DNA of 64,000 nucleotides. It comes from Membranipora membranacea. Taxonomy: Eukaryota; Bryozoa; Gymnolaemata; Cheilostomatida; Membraniporidae. The DNA lies in assembly GCA_914767715.1 (NCBI GenBank), contig OU612068.1, forward strand, positions 16,802,001 to 16,866,000. The letters run 5' to 3'. Of this stretch, positions 33,950 through 46,300 are shown piece by piece (position 1 is the stretch's first letter; each line of letters opens with the position of its first letter). The notes under the pieces were generated by a model, which made no database searches, had not been told where the DNA came from, and saw only the letters and a program-made list of their open reading frames with translations. The position numbers and the translations under genes were made by a program.

Positions 33950-36930
33950 TATTTCAAACTCCAAGCACCAAGCAGAACAATCAATTGTGTTAATGTCGTT
34001 AAAAAACTCTCCATAAACCCTTATACTTGCAAGATAATAATAGAATAGTTAGCAATAAATATTTGATTTACAATTTCCAATCCAAATTCAATACTACTGC
34101 TTTTAATTTTTGCTGGACTGGGTAATAGTTTTTGAGCGGTTGGATTAAATGAGGTCGCATAATTCATCTACTGGTACTTGAATCAACCCACCTTAACCAG
34201 TGATACGAACAAAGTTTGAGCCAGGGATACCCATCAAACAATTATAAAATAGTTTAATCCTACGAAATACACAACAAGGCCTGACACTATCACATTTCAA
34301 ACAAGGATTAATCGAGGAAACAATGTCAATTAAAAATTAGTGAAGTTTAACAGGGTTGTTTCAAAAATAAATTACTGTCTTTCAAGCAAAATGTTTGAGA
34401 GTAGATTGGGCAGTGCTTCTGATTTGAGCAAAAATAAGTGTCACGTTTCAAATCCCAAATCCTTCCCTCAAAGAACCCCTAATAGTAGTAGTATTGATAT
34501 TATAGAGGCATATTATATCAGATATAAAATACTTTCTAGTTACGATTCGATTATGATCAGGTAAACACCAGAGAAGGCATGAGAGGGATTTCATTTTGCA
34601 GCTTAATTTGAGCTAGAATATTCCCAAATGCAGTCAACAATCGCTACTTGGCCATATGCCATCAACAGCTTGAAGTCATTATGGTTAGTTGGGTATCCAG
34701 ATAAATCACAGTATGAAAGGTATTTACTATGGTATCTACCTGTCATGAGGTTATTATTGTTCACTATGTTGAGGGCTGTGATGCCATACAGAGAGCAAGG
34801 AGTTACAGGTAGCGCTGTCACGATTTTGTATTTGGCTAGGACTGCCTCGATTCTGATTGTGGCATCGATTTTCCCGATTTCGATTTTTCGATTTTACACC
34901 TTCGCTTTCAACCAACCCTTGTCCCAATTTCGATTTTCGATTTCTCCTTATCGGTATTATCGATTTTAGGTATCAATATATGGTATTGTGATAAGGTGTG
35001 ATAAGGTATTGTGTGAATGAAAAGAGGAATCGTAATAACCATATATCGACCATAGTAACCGTGACAATGAATTTACCGCTGTGCAATCGACTTCAGCTGT
35101 CACCTTATTAAATCGCGATAATGAGGTGTGATCGATTAGGTATTCCGGATATGAATGTATTGTGACAGCACTAGTTACAGGAGTCTTAGCCCATGATTAT
35201 ATTCAAAATTATATTGCGCTAGCCTAAATTATTAGTCATTGTTTTGTAAGCCTAATGCCAGCAATCCCTCCTGGTATGCCTAAATATGAGAGCACTACAT
35301 AGCAAATCATTTGATTGTAGGACTAAACAGAGAGACATTGCGACAACGCAAACCAACACAATTATGAGATTATGTCCACTTAATCTTGTCACCAAACAAT
35401 AGCTCAAGCGCCTGTTTTTAAAACAATCTTAATTAGCCACACAATTACAAATCATTATGAAAAGCAGCACATGATAACCCTATACGAGAAGAATGCTGTG
35501 TGTACAGCCTCTGCTTACAATTGAAATTGCTAGAATAATAAATTATGCTGTGTTAAACATTTTCCAGCTCCTATCTCAATTTTAACTTATGAATCCCTAT
35601 GCTCAGTACCAAGACATGCACCTTCCCTTTATCATAATAGATAGATTGCAATTTAGTATTCATAGATAAGTTTCTTGCAAAAATCTGTAATCAAAGAGTT
35701 ACCCATGCCTGCCTATTGTCAAGCCCTGGGGACTAACCAAACCCATGACCTTCAATACATGCGTGCTTAGCGACTGACACTCTTAGTGTATACCAACAAC
35801 TCTTAAATCAATTTCATTCTTCTTAGCACTCTTTCTGCATTAATAAATAATCGAAGCAACTAAAATATAATCTATTTAGCCACGATTTCTAAATTTAAAG
35901 ATGCATTGCCGTTTGACTAAATAAGCCATCACAAAAGTACAAGGAAGATCTTTTCGGACCGACAGAGTCAGTATATTGTGGAGGCATGTGTCATATGAGA
36001 TTATAATAATATTAATAACCATTCACGTCATGGTTTCACTGGCTTGCTATGCTTGGCTCAGGGAGGCTCTACTGGTCGTGGAGCAAGTCAATTGAATAGT
36101 ATAAAACTCATGCACTTTCCCCGACAATCTGTTGTTTGACAAAGGTGAGCTAACCTATATATACATGGAAATTACAACTTAACTACACATGAATATAAAA
36201 TCTTGTTGAGATGGGAAACCAAACAAGACCAATTGTGCCCAAGACTCATTTCCACATTTGATGTTGAATGATGAGATTTTCTGCTAAATTACTCGATTTG
36301 AATCAGCACCTTCAATAATTTATTTTATAATCAGAATATTTTGTAAAATGTAGTATTAAAAATTTATAATCTTTAGTATTAACAGTGTTAGGCAAACTGT
36401 AGTGGATTATAGTGTACTTGTGGCATTTGGGACAAAGGAATTGTGCCTCATACATTGATTGAATTGAACGCTTGTTATAGATGGGGCTTTGTTTAGACAA
36501 AGAGAGTATATCAAAGGCTAAGGTCTCTGGCGTATTGCACAATCGTTAACATACATCAGGCATACTTTTAAAAAATAGATATGCATGTTACATTTTGCTT
36601 GTGTGCAATTTACAATGATGCAAAAATCGTCATTTTTGGACAGCCCTATTCTAAACGACCAAAAAAAATTTGGAAGAAATCAGACTATTGGAAGTAGGGT
36701 TGCGATACATTACCTTGTTAGTAAAGGCTGTCTTTTGTAGATTTCTTTGAGAAATAATATTCTTTTAAATATTATTGTTGCTCATTGGGTTTATATTGGT
36801 ATAATGCATAATTACATGTGGGTCTAATTCACCTATGATAAATACACTTCCCTAGAGTGAAGCTCAAAGTTTGGTCAGGAGGAGATAATCACTAAATTCA
36901 GCCAATACTTTTAATGAACTGAGTGATTGT
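33950..36930. repeat. Spacer block, orientation 1
   Basis: This block is found inverted at 50497-53155. Landmarks: AAGCAGAACAATCAATTG near 33970 matches the complement of 53135-53160, and the stretch before 36925 (CACTTCCCTAGAGTGAAG) matches the complement near 50565. No exon was recognised in either copy. Confidence 0.8.
34802..35181. mobile_element. 364-bp hAT-like MITE
   Basis: The element 34810-35173 starts TAGCGCTGTCACGATT and ends AATGTATTGTGACAGCACTA, an imperfect inverted repeat. It is flanked by perfect 8-bp copies of GTTACAGG at 34802-34809 and 35174-35181. The inverted paralogous block at about 52310-52330 holds the uninterrupted site. The interior is full of ATCGATTT/CGATTTTCG words and has no coding capacity. 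Confidence 0.85.
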
Positions 36931-38592
36931 AGGCAAATGGATAAAACTTGTTATAGGGTTAGCGCAATAGCATTTATGCATTCATGGTTTATCAAAATAT
37001 AATCAAATTGAAAAGATGCTTTAAAAACTTTGGAACACAAATTTGTAAATGATACCACCTCGCAGAAGGTATTAGCATTGATCATGAAGGCTAAACTTCT
37101 ACTAGAACCACATTTGCCTGAACAAGTTGTCAAAGCATCTCTTAATTGGCTGAGTGACATGGGAACAGATGCCAAGTAGCGCTTGCTCCCTATCATTGAA
37201 TGCACTGAATTGCCAGGAAAGCTAGCATGAGTTCATACAACTCCAATAAACCTATATCGACAAGTATTCTTGTTATGTTTAGAAAGTAGTTCGTTTGAAA
37301 CAAATCTTGTACTAGTACTAGTACAAAGTTGCTTACTTGCACATACTGATGGACCTCACAGAAGCGGCACTCATCAATGCCAATAGAGAGTGTCAATTGT
37401 TTCTGTTCTAGATACAGTAAATCGTCTTGGCACATTCGAATGGACCACACAGAAGCATCACTTGTTGATGTCAACAATGAGGGTCACAAATTCACTAGTA
37501 GAGACAGTAAATTTGCTTTTACACATTAGATGGCCTTCACAGTATCTGAGCTCATGGATGTCCATATAGAAGTTCAATTGTGACCAATTTGGTACTAGTG
37601 CAGTACATTAGCATAGTGACACATATTGAATGACCTCACAGAAGTGGTTCATATTGATGACATCAATCTGTGAGGGCCAATTAAAACACATTTTGTACAA
37701 AAGGTCGGCGCTCATCAATGTCAAAACCAAGAGACAAAACACGTTTTTATAATTCTATGTGCAATTTTTCAAGTGATGCAGCTCAGACTCCTTTTATTTT
37801 GTTTTATTCATGGGCCATACTTTCGATGCTATCAACCTATTACAGGATGGATTTTAGAATTTAGGCAATAAACAAACTTCAAATGTCAATGTAAACGTCA
37901 ATATGTGGTTGTCATTAGAGCTCAATTTTCGGAGGCCCTCATTTGGCAACACCCTACAAGGATGTTATTTTCTACAGAATAAAAAGTTTATAATAATGAT
38001 TGATTAGAAATCAATATCTGTAGTCCAATGCTAGCATTTTTGTAGATATTTTTGTATAAACTATGACTGTTTAGTTATTAAGATTACGACAAACAAAAGG
38101 TAACTGCTGAATTTCTAGAAACGAGGGCAACTTTTCCCCATAATATATTTACTTGAGAGTATTCAATCACTCGGCCAATCATCTTGGGAAACGCTGTTAC
38201 TGAAACAGCATTAGTGGGAGCAGGTAGAATGATGGAAAGAGTTTGAAAATGAAATAATTCAATATTTTCAATTTAATATTATGAATAATATTCAAATTTA
38301 TAACATAACAGTGGCCTCTCAGACATTAGACACCAATCCAACTAAAAATGAATTAACCTGTGAATGCTTCTTGTTGCACTGTTTGATGATTTGATAACAA
38401 TAACTCTGGGCCCTATTATCTTTTGTAGGGTGGTGTCAATGAAACGGAACATAACAGTGGCCTCTCAGACTTTAGCACCGTTCCCCATTTATGCAGACAC
38501 CAATCCAAATAAAAATCCATCAACCTGTGAATGCTTCTTGGTGCACAATACCCAAAAAAATATTTCTAAAACATATTTTCAGGTTAAACCCG
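36931..38592. repeat. Shared spacer block
   Basis: Positions 36931-37160 match 50050-50290, 37160-38060 match 7140-8040, 38060-38230 match 8512-8690, and 38340-38590 match 8046-8290. The order is scrambled relative to the first spacer. No gene is assigned. Confidence 0.7.
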
Positions 38593-38619
38593 CTCCACGA
38601 ACGAACTGTTTGCATCCAT
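38593..38619 (-). pseudogene. Stub of transporter exon 1 (9 codons)
   Basis: Reads ATG through MDANSSFVE of the A1-type exon 1, then is joined abruptly to an unrelated spacer block (GTTAAACCCG). It marks a duplication breakpoint inside exon 1. Confidence 0.8.
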
Positions 38620-39400
38620 GCTGTCTGATATATTTTATTCACATAAAATTAAACAACCTTTATGCAACGGCATAGCCTTGTCACGCGGCTACTTTTTGAG
38701 TAAAAAAGTAGCCGCGTGACAAAGCTAGCAATGGCACTGTTGTGAGCAAGATTCAGTTTGCAAAAGCTTATGATGATGGTAAAGTAAAATAGTCGGCAAA
38801 ATCCTAATTTTTTGTAAATTTATGCATTAAAAAGAAAATATGACAAGATCATTAGCATGTTTGAGGATCAGCCCTGGCTATGCTTCAATTCACCAAATAA
38901 GACACTGACAATTTCATTTATTTTTGTATCTACAGAGAGACCTATTGTGTATAGAGAGCTGCCTCCTCGGCTCAACTCAAGCTTGCACAGACTTGTAAGT
39001 GGGTCAAAATTCTCTCCCATAAAAAGTCATTACTGTAAAAACTAATCGTAATAGTTTTGCGTCTATGAACATTATTAAAACATACCCTGCACTGCTCCTC
39101 TGTCACTGATTTAGTATCTAATATTTTCTTTAACAAACAGCCTACTTTTAGCAGGACCCTAGTAGACAGTGACACTTGCAGATAAGGTTACAGTCCTAAC
39201 TCTAAAAAATGGCATATTCTTAGCATGCCATCAAGCGTAACGGTGGTTACATTGAAACAGATCCAATGATTAATGAGAATTTAAATTTGAGGAATCTGCT
39301 CATTATACTTTTGCAGGTAATGTTTGACTTACAGGCCAACTTCAACAGAGGTAACCTGTTCCCGTGGTGGTCGTATCAATTACCTTGTAGCCTACCTAAG
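38620..39400. repeat. Upstream flank of A-type exon 1, copy 3
   Basis: Matches 15585-16343 and 4571-5170. It contains a perfect palindrome, with arms TTGTCACGCGGCTACTTTTT (38678-38697) and their complement (38703-38722). The other two copies are imperfect. The site TAGCCTACCTAAG here is the empty target of the 4.7 kb element. Confidence 0.75.
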
Positions 39401-39780
39401 CTGTAGTTGAAAAATGGTTGATTGTTACAAAAAAGAAAAACCTGCACATATAAACACACCCCGTTAAAATGGTGATCACCCATAAGGGCACTGCCAAAAG
39501 GCAACTGGCCATAAAGCCACTAGCAAAAAAGCCACTGGCCATAAAGCCACTGGCCCAAAAGCCACTGGCCATAAAGCCACTAGCCAAAAAGCCACTGGCC
39601 ATAAGGCCACTGGACAAAAGGCCACTGGTCATAAGGCCACTGGTCAAAAGGCCACTGGTCATAAGGCCACTGGTCAAAAAGCCACTGCCCAAAAAGCCAC
39701 TGGTTACATAACAGAAGTCTGATATCATATATATCTGTGCATCCATCGAATATTTTTATTATTGATGACCAAAAAACCAA
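39401..39780. repeat. Minisatellite, 15-bp unit, locus 3
   Basis: About 15 units of the CCACTGGCCATAAAG type occupy 39478-39708, with the same flanks as locus 2. Confidence 0.9.
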
Positions 39781-39807
39781 AAAAGAATCTACGGATGACT
39801 ATTGAAA

Positions 39808-39913
39808 GCGCACAAACTGTGCCGGTATAGCTGGGAGTGGTATTCATTATCAACAGCTATCCCAACAACGGAAAGTGGATGATAATGAAATGCCACTACC
39901 AGCTATCCCGACA
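39808..39913. repeat. Fold-back (hairpin) repeat, copy 2
   Basis: A decayed copy of the 5472-5591 fold-back; the right arm is less well matched here. Confidence 0.6.
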
Positions 39914-40239
39914 CATTATAGCCAACAATGCAATTTTATTAATGATTCATAAATGATGGAAAAACCTTATCATTTTTATGTCTTTGACCCACTTTTACTT
40001 CCATGAACCAAAGTGGGCAAATAAAGAATAATGATACAGTGATTAATATAATGCTGAAAAAATTAAATTATTTTGCCCTAAAATTTTTTTGTTTTGTATA
40101 TGCTTTGTTTCTACAAAAAGTCAATATGTGTGTGCGCACTGCTCAGCTCAAATTGCATGAGCTGATTTTTTTTAAATTATGTCACTGAAGTTTGTAGTTA
40201 TCTGACTGGTTCCTGCATCTGGAAGTCGTGTTCCTGTGC

Positions 40240-40245
40240 TTTATT
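40240..40245 (-). promoter_or_regulatory. Poly(A) signal of gene C
   Basis: AATAAA on the minus strand about 150 bp after the gene C stop codon, conserved in D at 54917-54922 and in B at 21937-21942. Confidence 0.6.
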
Positions 40246-40390
40246 GCTTTAGTGGGTGACAGCTGAGATGACTGTAGCCTTGTTTATAAGCCATGCAAGG
40301 CATTATCGATGACATAGACACAGGTCATCTGAATGTTTCAGTTCTGATAACAGTTCTTTGTATTGAGGCCCTACATGTGGGTTGAATTAT

Positions 40391-43300
40391 TTAAAGTTTT
40401 GTGTTATGATCTGTGTCATCCTCTTCATAGGCCTCATTTCCCTTTGATTGCTTCTAAAATAATTAATAATAGTACAAAATTGTCACGCAACCAAGTCTTC
40501 TAAGTTGGAGACATCTGTGCCAAGTCAACCAATTTGAGAATTAGCAGAATGACCAATTGAGAATGACCAACATAGGCATACTGTTGAATAAAGTTTGACT
40601 TAGTTTGAATGCTATCGGATCAGGATTACTCTCTCACTACTGATAAACCTCTGCTCATCAGTAGAGGGAAGCAACTCCAACTTCAGGCAAACCGAATCAA
40701 ACTTGATCATGGTAAGAAGTTTGTCCCACCCTCCCTGATCTAGGTCATACTCGTTGTAATAGATAAATCTCCAGAAAGTAATAATAATGAGCACTTCAAT
40801 GTTAAATGGAAGGTCTCAGCAAGGTTTGAACTTTCTAGACTATCAATGGGATTGGGAAAACATATTTAGATTTGCTTTAGAGTAAAAAATCATCAACCAT
40901 ATGGGCAGTGTCTTATTTCCTCGTTGAGTTTTGTGATGAGTTCACTGTCACTCACACTCAGCTATCCCAATATGATATCAACGAAGATGAGATAATTTCA
41001 CTCACCATTTTCATATCATAGTTGTTGTCATCTGATTGTGTTGTGTCATGATAAATGGCTGCTCTCCATGATGCTGGCATAAGGCAGCATTTATTCAGTA
41101 TGTAGGGGGAGAGATGTGAGTCGTCAACTGTTTGTATTTTTTTGGTTGCTACAATAAAGATAGAATGAAAATATACATTGTATACACAGATATACTGCAC
41201 CTCAAAATTCCTCATCTATATATCATTTGAATTTTATTGGTTTCCCATATTACTATACATGGTTTTATATTTCATTGTTGGTATGTTGGTGAAAGTTGAT
41301 TCAGGAAATCATTATAAGAACTTACAAAATATGAGACTGGCGATCAGTGTGACGAGGAATGATACAAGACATCCTCCTACAGGGGTCCAGTTATAAGACT
41401 GGTCAAATAATGCTAGAAATCCTGTTCTGTAAAAAGGAGAGTATAAAAATATATAAAATAGAAAACATTATATTATCGTATACTTTATTGTTATTTTGTC
41501 ATGTTAAGTTGTTTTATGATATGTAATGTAATGCTATGTAATTTTAGATTTAAATATATCATATTATAATTCGTAGCAACTGTGCAATAATTAAACCCTC
41601 ATTTAGATCAAACCTAGGCAAATCACCCTTTTTAAACATTTTTCATACATTTGTAACTAAATCAACCAAGCCTCATGAATCACTATCATTTAATCCTACC
41701 TTATGTTGTTAACTTGTATTTTCGTTTGCCACTCTCTGTTTCTTCTTTTCTTTTTTCATCTTATTCATGCAATTTATGATACCATGCTTTCATTATCCTA
41801 CACACTATATAGTATGTAACACCCTACCACTTATATCTTTTTATTCAAGTCATTTTTTGTATCTATGTTAATGTGTGTGAGGTCAACAAGATATTTTTAA
41901 TTTGCTTTAATTACAAACTTTTAGAAAACCTCAATAAATAAATAAATAAATAATATAATATAATATCAATTCATATCACATTATAAAACATAATATTATT
42001 AAAACATTGTATTGAATTTTGTTATATTATGTTAAAGCATCCATGAAATAAACCTTTGAATCATCAGAGGAGCTGCTCAAGCTTAAAAGCTTCAAAATGA
42101 GCCCAAGAACAGGTCAATTGGTCAATTAGGACCGAAGTTATGACTTATCAAAGTAAGGCATTGCTGAAGCTCGCTCGCGAGCCTTGCGCAGGGGGATGTG
42201 ATGTCATAGACATACATTTTGCGTATATGTCTACCATTAGAAACTATGGAGTCGTTTAATTTCGTCAAAATTGGATGAAACAAGTTTAAATCCAACATAG
42301 CTCAAGTCATAATAGAGATTAACCCAAAGCAGAAAGTTGAAGGAGATTAACGAAAAAGTTGGTTTCACTTTAACAGTTCCATATACGAAAAATGTAGAAT
42401 ATTGGTCGAAAACCCTGATGTGACCTCACGACCAGGCTTTCCGATATAATCAGCGAATATTGAAAGGGTCCACTTCAATGCCTCATAACACAGCTTGTAG
42501 TGGTCCAATAAGTGGGTCAATTTTGGGCTTGGTTTTGAAGCTGATTAGTTGGAGAAACAGCTTTGGAAATCTCAATCTTAATTTCATGGATGCTTTAAAG
42601 TGGTCGGTTACTTTTTCATGTTTATTTCTACCAAGCTTTTCACATTTCCAAAGATTGATTTCCAAAATAGATAGGTAATTGATACAAACTTGTAATGAGG
42701 TTGTCCGTCGAAAGCTATCGGATCAAACATCGGTGATGTGAGATTAGCTAGCATACTGCTGTCTGTTATATTACAGCCTGCTGTAGAAGTCGGATATTTA
42801 CTCTGGTACGGGTTAGCCACTATACCTCCTATGCCAATTAATGCCCCATACGCTGTAAAAATAATGATCAAATTGAGTGTGAGCATGATCAGTTATCAAT
42901 AAGAATTGTCCCTCAACTAGATGGGGGAGGTAAGTCAAACATTTTATAGAAATGCCCTGAGAATTTCAGTTGTTGTGTGAAATGATGTTTCAATTGCGCT
43001 GTGTGAATCCTTGAATTACTTACATATATTATCTATTTAATATACAGTTAGGGTTAGATATGTAATCCAATCCTGAACGAGACAAATTAACTACTATATC
43101 AGGAGACCTGACATTTCACCGACATAAATTTCATCGCATCTGATTATTCAGGTTGTTTTTCTAAAGACAATGTTGTAGTATTGCTTTCAACGAATTCAAC
43201 CGATTTCAATGCTATAAATTGAACAGAATTCCAATTGTAAATTTTTCAGACCTGCTCCGAAGATAAAGCCAATGAAGCCTCCCTTGGTGTTTGTCACTGG

Positions 43301-46300
43301 TACGTAGATAGCCGCGATAAACAGACCTAACATTGGTCCGCCAAACATTCCAATAAAGACTATTGATGCCTGAAAAGTAAACCATTTTTAACCTCATGTA
43401 AGGTTCAGCAACAACAGCTTACATGCTATGGTTTGATAATTCAGACTATAAGACTGTGTGGGTCGGGATCAAGTAGGAGTTGACAAAGCAAGGGTCAAAT
43501 TTATGCGTTTTTGAATAGCATGGGCACTGAGGAGATTTTTTACAGAAATTTTCATTTTGAAGTTCACCTGGTGAAAAATAAGTATTATAACAGTTCTATA
43601 TAATATATTATATATATATAACAGATGTTCAGTATACTTACAGAAATGATTCCTTTTCCAGCAAACTTGATGAGAACCACAAGTAGAAGTGACACTATCC
43701 CAAGAGATAATGCTATGACCTTAGATACAACAGTGGCTTTCTTGTCTGCTAATCCAGGCTTACATGGCCTCACGAAATCCTCAAGTATAACAAGTGCTCC
43801 AGAATTCAGCAAAGAACTTATTGTACTAAAACAAGAAATATAACATCATCTTTCTATGGTTGTGACTTTCAACTGCTAACAAACTCTGTCCAACAAATTG
43901 ATCATTTTTCTCTATCAAGAAATGAAAACTTGTCAGCCAACGCTATTAAAAGTTAAAGTGATAGCTTATAATGCTGATGTGCTTGGAGTTGCCTTCTCAT
44001 TAGTCATGGACAGAAAACATTGAGAATACTGTTAAACTGTAGCACTCTTTACATGTACCTGAGAGAAGAGCTGAAAATAGCCGACAAGAGAAGACCAGGA
44101 AGACCAGGTAGATGTCCAAATAACCTCATCACATATAGAGGGTAAAGCTGAATAATCAAGGACAAAACAGGAATAATGCAGCGTACATGAAATAGAATCG
44201 TTTTATTCCTTATGACTAAGCATCATTACCGAGTTATATATAGACTCTGTAACCGATGACATGACCAAATTCTGTTTTATTTCAATTTTTTTTTTCTCCC
44301 CAAAGTATTGAAGTCTTTTTATCAGTTTATGTCAAATCAGATCCACTATATACATTGCCATTCGTTGCAAATGTATTTTGATCGATAATAAAGTACTCAT
44401 CAATCAATCAATAGTTTTATTTATACTTATTTATATTTAAATTTTTTATATGTTGATCGTTTCAAAAGTTGGATCCTATTAAGACTGTGTATGCCATTTT
44501 CTGTGTGCATGGTCTCATCTGACCAAGTGACTCGATCGGCAAATGAAATCGATATAAGACTTGTTACAACTTTCTGACGACCGAACAACCTTTCTGGAAA
44601 ATTTTATTTCTTGACTCTTGTCTCTATTTTTAACATGGCCTCATTTGTTTTGCTACATTGGTAGGGGTAATTAGACTATTCAAATACAATTGTACAACTT
44701 TTGTTTATCATCAAATATATCATCAAATAGAAACTTTTATTTCTGCCTTACAATTTAATTTTCCTCACATTTTGGATCAAAGCAATGAATAGGAACAGGT
44801 TTTATTAGCAGACAATTAGAACTAACTCCTGTTTGAATTTAAACATACCTGATCTGCTAGACCGATTTCTTGAGTCTTGAGAGGGTCGCATGTCTTAAAG
44901 TAGCTGAAGATGCTGATCCCAATAAATATACCAGCACCTTGGAATGAAAGGACTCCCACTGCTGTCAGAATGTATGCTCTAGAAACATTTTGTTATAAAA
45001 TTGTAAAACATTGGCTTGAGTGCCCCAAAAGCTATCTTGAGAGGGTGCGGGGGGGAACCTGAGTCACTCAAACCATAGCCATAGATTCTGAGCAGTGGAC
45101 AGGAACCACCACTGTTCAATTGACATGCTTTCTATGGCACATTTGTGTTACAAAACGGCTGATGGTGGATACAATTTTTCTTATTTTTGGTATAGTGCTT
45201 GAAGAACGATGGTATTCTGCAATACCACTGTTACACAGCACATATAGCTAACTGGTTCACTCTGCTTTGCTTCTGGGAGGGAGAGAGCTAATTCCAGGGG
45301 GATTTGAACCCAAGCCACATCAGCTCGCTGTATTGCAGCTCAGAGCAAACCATAGACTTAATATAAGTCTATGACGCAAACTGATCCTTCAAGCTCAGTG
45401 TGAACTCAAAGGTATTCCTATGGATCGAACAGCCTCAAAATTAACTCGGGTCGACCAATAGAACTACAGTCATTGGTTCTCCTTCCCACCCAACAGCCAA
45501 TCACAGCAGGGCAAACACATTGGCTCTGCTCTGATTGGCTGCTGAGTTGGAAAGAGAGCCAATGCCAGGTCACTGAATGTACCTACTGGGAAATAGTAAA
45601 GTGAAACTGAATTACACTCAACAGCCAATCAGAGCACAGCTTACATTGTTTTGTGACTTTTAGATCGTAGTGAGAGGTATCTTTGTACTGATGATTGATT
45701 GGTTCCATAAATGCTAGTGAATGTAACAACACCACTGAGGAAACATGTCCAAAATGTCTGCCGGATTCGAGGATCAAACTGCATCGTTCTCGCACTGTAA
45801 AAACAATTGTTCCATGAAAAGAGCAACAGCAACAACGCGCATCAAAATAAATACCTAAATCAATGTTTTTTGTAACAATTTTATTTGATGTCTATTTCAT
45901 TCCATTATTGGAGTGTTTTCCAAATTATCCTGAAGGTTTCAAACTAAAGCAGCCACAAAGGAATTTTTCAGTCAGCAACCCAACAGTTATATTATTGGCA
46001 CACCAAATACTTGCTTTCGATTGGGGTAAAAAAAACCCGTGAAAGTCAACCATATACATTGCTAGGGTGTACTTACTCTATAAAATCAAGGCGGCCGCTG
46101 AGTTTAGCTGCATTCCAGATCCCAGTAAGTCCATCTTGCTGAGCATTAGTGCCAAAAATGATAACAAGGAGTACCCCGACAGCCATCACTGTCAGCTGAA
46201 AAGCATCCGTCCACAGTACAGCCTTCAGACCTCCCTGATATATAGAGAGAAGATCAAAGTTGAATAGTGTGAATAGGACCAAGGAGAAACAGTTACTACT

